Shown here: piece after piece, positions 50,353-57,862 of the stretch
How positions within the stretch are numbered: the first letter of the stretch is position 1
Layout: each line of letters starts with the position of its first letter
NCBI GenBank assembly: GCA_002399735.1
Contig: DHEF01000042.1
Location: 68,806 to 132,805, forward strand
Direction: 5' to 3'
DNA: 64,000 bases
From: Chitinophagaceae bacterium UBA4857
GTDB taxonomy: Bacteria > Bacteroidota > Bacteroidia > Chitinophagales > Chitinophagaceae
The notes under the pieces: model-generated
What the model saw: the letters and a program-made list of their open reading frames with translations, nothing else
The model's database searches: none
What the model was told of the DNA's origin: nothing
Made by a program: the position numbers and the translations under genes

Positions 50353-50368
50353 TACCACAAAATACCAC
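50353..50368 (-). promoter_or_regulatory. Distal inverted MraZ-box pair
   Basis: Read on the minus strand, GTGGTATTTTGTGGTA has two GTGGTA boxes 10 bp apart. It matches GTGTTATTTTGTGGTA of the proximal mraZ operator (50686-50701) at 15 of 16 positions but is inverted, about 320 bp upstream. Confidence 0.5.
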
Positions 50369-50516
50369 CACAACCTAAAAATTATCCCAATTAGGAGTTT
50401 TTACAGTTTTTCAGGATCAAAATAGGTGCATCCGAGGATCCACTTCAGCTCCAAACTCACACTAAACACTCAAAATAGGAAATTCATAAATGCTTGTAAA
50501 ACCTTGTTTTATAGGT

Positions 50517-50567
50517 TTATGCACAATAATTCACAGGATATGCACGGTAATCCACAGGTAATCCACG
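50517..50567 (+). promoter_or_regulatory. Phased array of DnaA-box-like 9-mers upstream of mraZ
   Basis: Starts at 50517, 50527, 50538, 50548 and 50559: TTATGCACA (exact TTATNCACA), TAATTCACA, ATATGCACG, TAATCCACA and TAATCCACG. Spacing is 10-11 bp. A TTTTCCACA lies on the minus strand at 50639-50647. DnaA binding is inferred from the consensus only. Confidence 0.45.
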
Positions 50568-50663
50568 TTGTTTTTGGTGTTTAATACGCAAAAATTGACA
50601 AAAGCCTTACTGATATTGATTTGTAGCCATTTAAAATATGTGGAAAAAATTACAACTCCGTTT

Positions 50664-50711
50664 TTTGGGTGCAAAGTGGTAAAAAGTGTTATTTTGTGGT
50701 AATAAATGGGA
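50664..50711 (+). promoter_or_regulatory. mraZ: MraZ operator overlapping the candidate mraZ promoter
   Basis: TGGGT (50666), GTGGT (50676), GTGTT (50686), GTGGT (50696) and ATGGG (50706) repeat at exactly 10 bp. Two of them sit in AAAGTGG/AAAGTGT contexts, like the AAAGTGK-type boxes described for Mollicutes and close to the TGGGN repeats of E. coli mraZ. A TTTG (50664-50667) and a TTATTTTG (50689-50696, one mismatch to TAnnTTTG) 21 bp apart form a candidate -33/-7 promoter under the boxes, implying autorepression. An alternative promoter is TTG 50595-50597 with TTGATTTG 50616-50623. Confidence 0.8.
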
Positions 50712-50732
50712 GAATTGCTCAAGTAATTGAAA

Positions 50733-51197
50733 ATGATAACACTTCGCGGAGAATTTGCAGTAACACTGGACGCTAAGGGGCGTTTCCTGCTTCCGGCCGG
50801 CCTTAAAAAGCAGGTGGAAGAGCAGGGTGGACTGCGATTTGTTATTAACAAGGGTTTTGAGCAATGTCTGAATTTTTATCCGGAAGTGAATTGGTTACCG
50901 GTAGAAGCAAAGGTAAATGCCCTTAACGACTTTAAACAGGAAGTACGCATTTTTAAACGACTGTTTATGAACGGAGTTACAGATGTAGAGCCGGATAGTG
51001 CAGGCAGAATTTTAATTCCCGGTCCGTTGAAAGAGTTTGCGGGTTTAAGCAAAGACATTGTGTTAACCACCGCAGGTAACAAATTTGAAATTTGGGATAG
51101 TAATAAGTACAAAGAGTTCTTTGAGTCACCAGTAGCGAATTCGTATGGCGAATTGGCAGAAAAACTATTAGGCGGCGAGTCTGATATAAACCTGTAA
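50733..51197 (+). CDS. mraZ: Transcriptional regulator MraZ
   Basis: First gene of the division and cell-wall (dcw) cluster. MraZ is a ring-forming protein with two SpoVT/AbrB-like DNA-binding domains that regulates its own operon. Both DxxGR-type motifs are visible: LDAKGRFLLPAGL near the N-terminus and PDSAGRILIPGPLKEFAGL in the second half. It is 154 residues long, normal for the family. The frame could begin at TTG 50727, but ATG 50733 (MITLRGEFAVTLD) is preferred. A five-box MraZ operator lies 22-67 bp upstream. rsmH starts 5 bp after its stop. Confidence 0.96.
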   Translation: MITLRGEFAVTLDAKGRFLLPAGLKKQVEEQGGLRFVINKGFEQCLNFYPEVNWLPVEAKVNALNDFKQEVRIFKRLFMNGVTDVEPDSAGRILIPGPLKEFAGLSKDIVLTTAGNKFEIWDSNKYKEFFESPVANSYGELAEKLLGGESDINL

Positions 51198-51202
51198 CAG
51201 CC

Positions 51203-52165
51203 ATGGCAAAAAACAGGCATCAACCAAAAGCAACGCAACCGGCAGCCGAACAGGATGCGGCAGATAGCGGGTATCATATACCCGTACTATTGCATGAAAC
51301 CATTAAAGGGCTAAACATAAAACCCGACGGTATTTATGTGGATTGCACGTTTGGCGGTGGAGGACACTCAAAAGTTGTTTTGTCGCATTTAAATAATGAT
51401 GGCAGGTTGATTGCTTTTGATCAGGATGAAGATGCGAAACAAAATATACCCGACGATAGTAGGGTAACATTTGTGCCGCACAACTTTAAACACCTGTACA
51501 GGTTTTTACGTTTGCACAACATTACACAGGTTGATGGTATTATGGCCGATTTAGGCGTAAGCAGTCATCAGTTTGATGAAGGCGAACGAGGTTTTTCTAC
51601 CCGCTTTAATGCCAACCTGGATATGCGTATGGACAGAAGGCAACCAACAACCGCTTTTGATATAGTAAATACTTACAGCGAGTTGCAGTTGCACAAATTA
51701 TTTGAACAATATGGCGAGGTTACCAATGCAAAAACATTGGCCCGCAGCATTGTTCAAATGCGTAACAATGTTTCCATGCAAACCATCGACGGCTTTAAAA
51801 ATGCATTACGTGAACTGGTGAAAGGCAATCCCAAAAAGTACTTTGCCCAGGTTTTTCAGGCTTTACGTATGGAGGTGAATGATGAAGTAGGAGCGTTAAA
51901 AGATATGTTATCGCAAACAACGCAGTTACTAAAGCCCGGCGGCCGCTTAGCCATCATTTCCTTTCATTCCATCGAAGATAGAATAGTAAAGAACTTTTTT
52001 CGTCGCGGTAGTTTTAACGAACCCGAGGACAACCCTTTTACCAACCACCCTACTGTTTCTGAGTTTACCATCATTACAAAAAAACCGGTGATGGCTTCAG
52101 ATAACGAAGCAAAACTAAACCCGCGGTCACGTAGTGCTAAGTTGCGTGTGGCCGAAAAAAAGTAA
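51203..52165 (+). CDS. rsmH: 16S rRNA (cytosine(1402)-N(4))-methyltransferase
   Basis: SAM-dependent methyltransferase (MraW) that modifies C1402 in the ribosomal P site. After a ~20-residue variable start come YHIPVLLHETIKGL and the SAM loop DCTFGGGGHS (GGGGHS at residues 51-56), then IMADLGVSSHQFDEGERGFS, FNANLDMRMD and the C-terminal IISFHSIEDRIVKNFF. At 320 residues the length is typical. It starts 5 bp after mraZ, as in the conserved dcw order. A complete family A element follows its stop codon and separates it from ftsL. Confidence 0.97.
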   Translation: MAKNRHQPKATQPAAEQDAADSGYHIPVLLHETIKGLNIKPDGIYVDCTFGGGGHSKVVLSHLNNDGRLIAFDQDEDAKQNIPDDSRVTFVPHNFKHLYRFLRLHNITQVDGIMADLGVSSHQFDEGERGFSTRFNANLDMRMDRRQPTTAFDIVNTYSELQLHKLFEQYGEVTNAKTLARSIVQMRNNVSMQTIDGFKNALRELVKGNPKKYFAQVFQALRMEVNDEVGALKDMLSQTTQLLKPGGRLAIISFHSIEDRIVKNFFRRGSFNEPEDNPFTNHPTVSEFTIITKKPVMASDNEAKLNPRSRSAKLRVAEKK

Positions 52166-52181
52166 CCGGTATTAACTGGTT

Positions 52182-52275
52182 TATTTTTTTATGATACCGG
52201 CAGCAGTGCTACTATCATCGTCCCTTGCATCGCACACTTGTACTGTTGTAATGCTATTGAGCATTGTGCAGCGCT
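52182..52275 (+). repeat. Family A interspersed element, best complete copy
   Basis: TTTTTTTATGATACCGGCAG, then CAGTGCTACTATCATCGTCC, then CTTGCATCGCACACTTGTAC, then TGTTGTAATGCTATTGAGCA, then TTGTGCAG. It is sense-oriented and begins about 17 bp after the rsmH stop, inside the dcw operon. Confidence 0.85.
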
Positions 52276-52307
52276 TGTAATTATATGTATCAAGGTTTAT
52301 AGTAAAA

Positions 52308-52340
52308 CTATTAACCATTAACAATGAACTATTAACTATA
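52308..52340. repeat. Family F word repeat immediately upstream of ftsL
   Basis: AACTATTAACCATTAACAAT, then GAACTATTAACTA, ends 3 bp before the ftsL ATG, so it occupies the position of any ribosome-binding site. Confidence 0.6.
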
Positions 52341-52343
52341 TAA

Positions 52344-52667
52344 ATGTCAGAACAAAAAAAAATAAACTGGAAAAAATGGTTGAACTATCAGTCGATAGTA
52401 AAACAGGTACCGTTTTTTTTGTTTCTGGCTTTACTGGCGGTAGTGTATATATATAATGGTCATTATGCCGATAAAACAGTACGAAATATTAACCGTACTG
52501 CACGAGAAGTAAAAGAGTTGCAACACGAATACAAAGCCATTAAGGCCGAAGTAATGTTTCGTAGCAAACCAAGCGAAGTAGCAAAAGCCGTTGAACCATT
52601 GGGTTTAAAGGAACCTGCTGAAGCAGCGATTATTTTAAAAGATAGTGTAGAAAACAGTAATAAGTGA
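52344..52667 (+). CDS. ftsL: FtsL-like cell division protein
   Basis: A 107-residue bitopic protein in the ftsL position between rsmH and ftsI. A basic cytoplasmic N-terminus (about residues 1-22) is followed by one transmembrane helix (VPFFLFLALLAVVYIYNGHY, about 22-41). A periplasmic coiled coil comes next (NRTAREVKELQHEYKAIKAEV, key heptads over residues 48-75), then a short variable tail. FtsL links FtsB and FtsQ to FtsWI at the septum. Sequence conservation in this family is poor, so the call rests on topology, size and position. Short word repeats flank the gene on both sides. Confidence 0.82.
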   Translation: MSEQKKINWKKWLNYQSIVKQVPFFLFLALLAVVYIYNGHYADKTVRNINRTAREVKELQHEYKAIKAEVMFRSKPSEVAKAVEPLGLKEPAEAAIILKDSVENSNK

Positions 52668-52724
52668 TAAGTTTTAAGTAAAAAGCAACCAGCTTATAAC
52701 TTAAAACTTATCACTCAAAACTCA
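52667..52724. repeat. Short word repeat, AACTTATAACTTAAAACT type (family J)
   Basis: GATAAGTTTTAAGTAAAAAG, then CAGCTTATAACTTAAAAC, then TTATCACTCAAAACTC. It fills the whole ftsL-ftsI spacer. Related runs are at 43226-43252 and about 45165-45186. Confidence 0.55.
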
Positions 52725-52727
52725 AGT

Positions 52728-54857
52728 ATGGAAATACGTAAAGACATATTATGGCGTGTGTACCTATGTTTTATAGGTATGACCGTGTTATGTGTTTTTA
52801 TCATTGGCAAAGCAATTTACATACAAGGTCCGCAAGGCGAGCACTGGCGCAGTATGAGCGATAGTATGCACCAGCGAATTGTAGAGCTAGATGCAGACCG
52901 TGGTACAATTTATAGTGAAGACGGCCAAATGTTAAGTACTTCCATGCCGCAATTCGATATCTATATGGATATGCAGGCTGATGGATTAAGGGACAAAAAC
53001 GGAAAAATATTTAAAGAAAATATTGATTCATTCACGATTGCATTAGCCGGTTATTTTGGCGATAAAACAGCCAAACAATATAAAGCCGATTTGCAGGAAG
53101 CTTATAAAAAGAAAAGACGTTATTATCCGTTGCGTAAAAAAATGTCTTTCGAAGACTATAAAAACTTTCGCCAGTTTCCATTGGCACGGTTAAGCCGCAA
53201 TAAAAGCGGTGTAATTGTAGAAGAGTCAAGTAAACGGGTGGCACCATTTGGTTTACTGGCTAACAGAACCATAGGTTTATCTCGTGAGTTTATTAACAGC
53301 GATGGTAAAGTGAAAAAGATGAATGTGGGGCTGGAGATGAGTTATGATAGCTTACTGGTAGGGCAAAAAGGTCAACGACTGGTACGTTTTATTACCGGTG
53401 GTGCGGTGCCTGTAGAAGGTTTTCAGGTAGAGCCGGAAAACGGCAAAGACTTGTATACTACAATCGATGTAAACATGCAGGATGTAACACAAAATGCATT
53501 GTTGAAAATGATGTTGCAAAGTGAAGCGGAATTTGGTTCAGCGGTATTAATGGAAACCAAAACTGGTAAAATAAAAGCCATCGCCAATTTAGGTCGCCAT
53601 GCAGATGGTACTTATTGGGAAGATGATAACTATGCATTACGTGTTTCGGAACCTGGCTCAACTATTAAACTGGTAACATTATTATCGGTATTAGATAAAG
53701 GCACTTCTAAATTGGATGATTTAGTTGAGGTAGGCAGTGCCGGAAGGATGGTAGTTGGTCCTAGAAACGTGAATGATGCAGAACGTTCTCCTAAAGCGGT
53801 ACTAACTGTTAAAGAAGCATTTGCACACAGTTCAAATGTGGGTATGAGCAAACTGGCATTAAAAGCCTTTGGCCAAAACCCGAAAGAGTTGGGTGAGTAC
53901 ATGAAAAAATATGGTATGGCAGATAAGTCACCTATCGATTTAGATCATTTACCTAAACCACGTTTAGCGCCATTGGAAAAAGGTAACGGTGGTGTAATGA
54001 ATATGATTACCATGAGCTTTGGTTATGCGGTTAACGTTAGCCCTATACAAACGCTTACATTATACAATGCGGTGGCCAATAATGGTAAAATGGTAAAACC
54101 ATATTTGGTAAATAACATACAACAAAACGGCTTGGTTATAAAACAGTTTGAGCCGGTTGTATTAAATGAGCAGATCTGCAAACCAGAAGTAATTAAAGCA
54201 GCGCAGGCAAGTATGGAAGCTGTTGTTACAGAAGGTACTGCCCGCAAAGCTATGGCTGGCTTGCCTTTTAAAGTAGCAGGCAAAACAGGTACCGCACATG
54301 TGGCCGATGGGAACATAAAATATGGTCATGGTGTGTACCAGGCATCTTTTGTAGGATACTTCCCGGCTGATAATCCGCAATACACTTGTATTGTAGTAAT
54401 AAGAACAAAACCACATGCTGCAGTACACTATGGTGGTTCCTTAGGCGGTCCGGTATTTAAAGAAATTGCCAGCAGGGTGTATGCTATGCATGTTGATAGC
54501 AAAAGTCCAAGCCAGTTTACAGCAAAAAAAGATAGCTCAGCTTATTTCTATGCAGGCAGCGCTAGCGATTTTAAACAAGTGTACGGCACATTAAATATCA
54601 ATTTCCGCGACTCTGCTAAAGATAAAGACTGGATAAATGTATATGGCTCGGGTAATGCACCTACCGCAACCATTAATAATGTACGCAAGCAGCTAATGCC
54701 CAGTTTAAAAGGCATGGGATTAAAAGATGCACTATACCTGATGGAATCAATGGGTGTAAAAGTGCAAGTAAAGGGTAAAGGAAAAGTATTAAGTCAATCT
54801 GTATCTGCCGGTACAACATTGGCTAAAAACATGACAGTAACAATTGAATTAGGATAA
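52728..54857 (+). CDS. ftsI: Septal penicillin-binding protein FtsI (PBP3-type transpeptidase with PASTA domain)
   Basis: A 709-residue class B penicillin-binding protein that cross-links septal peptidoglycan with FtsW. One N-terminal transmembrane helix (about residues 10-31) is followed by the dimerisation/pedestal domain (VELDADRGTIYSEDGQ) and the transpeptidase domain. Active-site motifs are intact: S311-T-I-K314, S368-S-N370 and K519-T-G521. A C-terminal PASTA domain (about residues 647-709, MPSLKGMGLKDALYLMESMGVKV) is present, as in SpoVD-like and many Bacteroidota FtsI proteins. The ATG follows a family J repeat. murE starts 11 bp after the stop. Confidence 0.96.
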   Translation: MEIRKDILWRVYLCFIGMTVLCVFIIGKAIYIQGPQGEHWRSMSDSMHQRIVELDADRGTIYSEDGQMLSTSMPQFDIYMDMQADGLRDKNGKIFKENIDSFTIALAGYFGDKTAKQYKADLQEAYKKKRRYYPLRKKMSFEDYKNFRQFPLARLSRNKSGVIVEESSKRVAPFGLLANRTIGLSREFINSDGKVKKMNVGLEMSYDSLLVGQKGQRLVRFITGGAVPVEGFQVEPENGKDLYTTIDVNMQDVTQNALLKMMLQSEAEFGSAVLMETKTGKIKAIANLGRHADGTYWEDDNYALRVSEPGSTIKLVTLLSVLDKGTSKLDDLVEVGSAGRMVVGPRNVNDAERSPKAVLTVKEAFAHSSNVGMSKLALKAFGQNPKELGEYMKKYGMADKSPIDLDHLPKPRLAPLEKGNGGVMNMITMSFGYAVNVSPIQTLTLYNAVANNGKMVKPYLVNNIQQNGLVIKQFEPVVLNEQICKPEVIKAAQASMEAVVTEGTARKAMAGLPFKVAGKTGTAHVADGNIKYGHGVYQASFVGYFPADNPQYTCIVVIRTKPHAAVHYGGSLGGPVFKEIASRVYAMHVDSKSPSQFTAKKDSSAYFYAGSASDFKQVYGTLNINFRDSAKDKDWINVYGSGNAPTATINNVRKQLMPSLKGMGLKDALYLMESMGVKVQVKGKGKVLSQSVSAGTTLAKNMTVTIELG

Positions 54858-54868
54858 AATATTAGTGA

Positions 54869-56332
54869 GTGTTATTACAAGATGTTTTATATAAAGTAGC
54901 TATTCAATCGGTACAGGGTTCAACCAGCATCGATGTTTCAGGAATTCAGTCGGATTCCAGAAAAGTTACCGACGGAAACATTTTTGTAGCAGTAAAAGGA
55001 GCAGGAGTTGACGGTCATTTGTTCATTGAAAAGGCGGTTGAAAATGGTGCAACGGTTATTGTGTACCAAAATGCATTATCAGTTTATCATGATAATGTTG
55101 TTTATATAACGGTAGAAGATACTGCGGTTGCTTTAGGTATAATGGCTGCAAATTTTTACCAGAATCCTTCAGCAACTATAAAAGTGGTTGGTGTAACAGG
55201 TACAAATGGTAAAACAACTATTGCCACTTTATTATACAAGCTCTTTACATCGTTGGGTTATAAGTGCGGCTTGTTAAGCACGGTAAACAATATTGTAGCA
55301 GGCCATGTGTTGGAAGCAACACATACTACACCTGATGCGGTTAGACTGCAGGCTTTATTACGTGCTATGGTAAACGAAGGGTGTGAGTATGCTTTTATGG
55401 AAGTAAGTTCACATGCAGTACACCAGCATCGTATAACCGGTTTACAATTTGCGGGTGGTTTGTTTAGCAATATCACACACGATCACTTGGATTATCACAA
55501 AACATTTGACGAATATATACGCGTAAAAAAAATGTTTTTTGATGGCTTAGGTAGCGATGCCTTTGCTATTACAAATGTTGATGATAAAAGAGGCCTGGTA
55601 ATGTTGCAAAACACACAGGCAAAAAAATATAGTTACAGTATTAAAACCCTGGCCGATTTTAAGGGTAAGCTCATTGAAAATAATCTAACCGGTTTAGTAT
55701 TAAGCGTAAATGATCTGGAAACACATTTCAGGTTAATAGGTGAGTTTAACGCTTATAACTTGTTAGCAGTGTATGGTGCCGCCATTTGTTTAGGACAGGA
55801 TAAAATGGAAGTGTTACAACACTTAAGTATGTTAACCGGTGCCGAAGGCAGATTTGATTTTTCCGTTTCACCTAAAGATCAGGTAATAACTATTGTTGAT
55901 TATGCACATACACCGGATGCATTATTAAATGTACTGGCTACCATAAAAAAACTGAAACAAGGACACGAGAAAGTAATAACGGTGGTGGGTTGCGGTGGCG
56001 ATAGAGATAAAACAAAACGTCCGGTAATGGCAACAGTAGCTTGTGAACACAGCGATAAGGTTGTTTTTACCAGCGACAATCCCCGAACCGAAGACCCGGC
56101 ACAGATTATAAAAGATATGGAAGAAGGACTACCGGCAGCAGCCAGAAGAAAGTACCTGGCCATAACTGATAGACGTGAAGCCATTAAAACCGCAGTAAGT
56201 CTGACTAACCCTGGCGACATAGTTTTAATTGCCGGAAAGGGACACGAAAAATACCAGGATATAAATGGTGTAAAAAACCATTTTGACGATAAGGAAGTAG
56301 TACAGGAAATGATTGATTTGTTAGAAAAATAA
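54869..56332 (+). CDS. murE: UDP-N-acetylmuramoyl-L-alanyl-D-glutamate--2,6-diaminopimelate ligase
   Basis: Cytosolic Mur ligase adding the third residue of the peptidoglycan stem. The ATP loop GVTGTNGKTTIATL is at about residues 109-122. The substrate-selecting motif D403-N-P-R406 in TSDNPRTEDP specifies meso-diaminopimelate rather than lysine, so the organism's peptidoglycan should be DAP type. At 487 residues it has normal length. The start is GTG at 54869 (MLLQDVLYK), 11 bp after the ftsI stop. mraY follows 20 bp downstream. Confidence 0.97.
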   Translation: MLLQDVLYKVAIQSVQGSTSIDVSGIQSDSRKVTDGNIFVAVKGAGVDGHLFIEKAVENGATVIVYQNALSVYHDNVVYITVEDTAVALGIMAANFYQNPSATIKVVGVTGTNGKTTIATLLYKLFTSLGYKCGLLSTVNNIVAGHVLEATHTTPDAVRLQALLRAMVNEGCEYAFMEVSSHAVHQHRITGLQFAGGLFSNITHDHLDYHKTFDEYIRVKKMFFDGLGSDAFAITNVDDKRGLVMLQNTQAKKYSYSIKTLADFKGKLIENNLTGLVLSVNDLETHFRLIGEFNAYNLLAVYGAAICLGQDKMEVLQHLSMLTGAEGRFDFSVSPKDQVITIVDYAHTPDALLNVLATIKKLKQGHEKVITVVGCGGDRDKTKRPVMATVACEHSDKVVFTSDNPRTEDPAQIIKDMEEGLPAAARRKYLAITDRREAIKTAVSLTNPGDIVLIAGKGHEKYQDINGVKNHFDDKEVVQEMIDLLEK

Positions 56333-56352
56333 ATTTAAAAAGCACAACCACT

Positions 56353-57630
56353 ATGTTATATCATCTTTTTGATTGGTTTAAAGATCAGGGAATAAAATTC
56401 CCGGGTAGTGAGTTGTATCGCTTCGTGTCATTTCGTGTATTAGCGGCTGTATTGTTAGCCTTGTTTATTACCATGGTGTATGGTAAAAAATTAATCAGGC
56501 TATTGCAAAAAAAGCAAGTAGGTGAGTCGGTACGTGATTTAGGTTTAGCGGGCGAGCAAGCAAAAAAAGGTACACCAACCATGGGTGGTTTAATCATTAT
56601 CATGGCCATATTGGTTCCTACCTTATTGCTGGCAAAACTAAATACAGTCTACATCATATTAATGTTGGTAGCAACGGTTTGGTTGGGCATCATTGGTTTT
56701 ATTGACGATTACCTGAAACTAAAAGCCAAACAAAAAGCAAAACTGTTAGGTGCTAATTATAAAAAAAGTGACAAAGATGGTTTAGCCGGTTGGTTCAAAG
56801 TTTTTGGACAGGTTGGTTTAGGAATATTAGTGGGCTCAGTTCTTTATTTTAATAGTGATGTAAAAATCTGGCGTGAGTATCAAGGTACACCGCGTAAAGA
56901 TGATACGTCTATCAGAACCGTACAGGTAAATGGTGAGGCTAAACATTTTGTTGAAACAAAAGACCCGATTACCACTATTCCGTTTGTAAAAAGCCATGAG
57001 TTTAACTATGCAAAATTACTACCCGAGGCTTTAAGAGATTATGCATGGGTACTATATATACTGGTTGTAATTTTTATTATTACTGCAGTATCAAATGGTT
57101 CAAATATTACAGATGGTCTCGATGGATTGGCAACGGGAACCTCGGCGTTAATTGGTGTCTGTCTAGGCATATTTGCTTATGCCAGTGGTAACTTTTTCTT
57201 TGCCGATTACCTGAATATAATGTACATACCCAACCTCGATGAGTTGTCCATTTTTATAGCAGCAATGGTTGGGGCTTGTGTCGGTTTTTTATGGTACAAC
57301 TCTTATCCGGCACAGGTTTTCATGGGCGACACCGGTAGTTTAACCCTTGGTGGAATTATTGCTGCCATCGCCATCATAGTGCATAAAGAATTGTTGATAC
57401 CTATATTCTGTGGTGTGTTTCTGGTAGAAGTGTTAAGTGTAACACTACAGGTAACTTACTTCAAGTATACTAAAAAGAAGTATGGTGAAGGACGAAGAAT
57501 TTTCCTGATGAGTCCTTTGCATCATCACTATCAGAAGAAAGGGTATCATGAAGCAAAAATTGTAACACGTTTTTGGTTAGTATCAGTTTTATTAGTTGTG
57601 TTAAGTATAGCCACATTAAAAATGAGGTAA
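56353..57630 (+). CDS. mraY: Phospho-N-acetylmuramoyl-pentapeptide transferase
   Basis: Integral membrane enzyme that transfers phospho-MurNAc-pentapeptide to undecaprenyl phosphate, giving lipid I. It has about ten transmembrane helices. Active-site motifs: GTPTMGG (73-79), DDYLK with D118-D119, NITDGLDG (251-258) and FMGDTGSL, then MSPLHHHYQKKGYHE. At 425 residues it is longer than E. coli MraY (360), with the extra sequence in the segment at about residues 165-215 (DVKIWREYQGTPRKDD onward). That insertion is usual in Bacteroidota. It is separated from murD by repeat DNA. Confidence 0.96.
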   Translation: MLYHLFDWFKDQGIKFPGSELYRFVSFRVLAAVLLALFITMVYGKKLIRLLQKKQVGESVRDLGLAGEQAKKGTPTMGGLIIIMAILVPTLLLAKLNTVYIILMLVATVWLGIIGFIDDYLKLKAKQKAKLLGANYKKSDKDGLAGWFKVFGQVGLGILVGSVLYFNSDVKIWREYQGTPRKDDTSIRTVQVNGEAKHFVETKDPITTIPFVKSHEFNYAKLLPEALRDYAWVLYILVVIFIITAVSNGSNITDGLDGLATGTSALIGVCLGIFAYASGNFFFADYLNIMYIPNLDELSIFIAAMVGACVGFLWYNSYPAQVFMGDTGSLTLGGIIAAIAIIVHKELLIPIFCGVFLVEVLSVTLQVTYFKYTKKKYGEGRRIFLMSPLHHHYQKKGYHEAKIVTRFWLVSVLLVVLSIATLKMR

Positions 57631-57637
57631 TTATTTA

Positions 57638-57705
57638 GTCGGCTGAAGTAACACGGATGATCGTTCCTTGCGACGCTCCGTTTAACAGTAGTAACGCTGG
57701 TCATC
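57638..57705 (+). repeat. Family A element copy, decayed
   Basis: AGTCGGCTGAAGTAACACGG, ATGATCGTTCCTTGCGACGC, TCCGTTTAACAG. It starts 8 bp after the mraY stop codon in the sense orientation. Confidence 0.65.
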
Positions 57706-57862
57706 AATCGTAATAATACAATAAGTTGTATTAGAATAAAAAGTTCGAAAAACCGCTAGTAGCAATCCTATCCTTGATAACCGCGTATGTAGAGTATGTT
57801 GATGAGAGTGATATTTCATCTGATTACTTTGAAAAACCTTTTTATTGTTCGGAAACGTAATT

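Larger units (their letters stand above)
49975..50732. other. Gap between queA and mraZ: repeats, then the mraZ control region
   Basis: First half: queA -7 element, family H (50028-50085), family I (50097-50118), a minus-oriented family A copy with insert (50148-50262) and family H again (50322-50352). Second half: inverted MraZ-box pair (50353-50368), an unassigned 150 bp, a DnaA-box-like array (50517-50567), and the proximal MraZ operator and promoter (50664-50711). Small frames here look non-coding. Confidence 0.75.

Noticed and set aside
50155..50373. 72-codon minus-strand open frame
   Set aside because: It is formed by the family A copy and its insert plus the distal MraZ-box pair. No conserved features.
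50400..50730. Chromosomal replication origin
   Set aside because: DnaA-box-like sites are present, but no dnaA, dnaN, recF, gidA or similar genes are near, and only one box is an exact match. Kept as a regulatory finding, not an oriC call.
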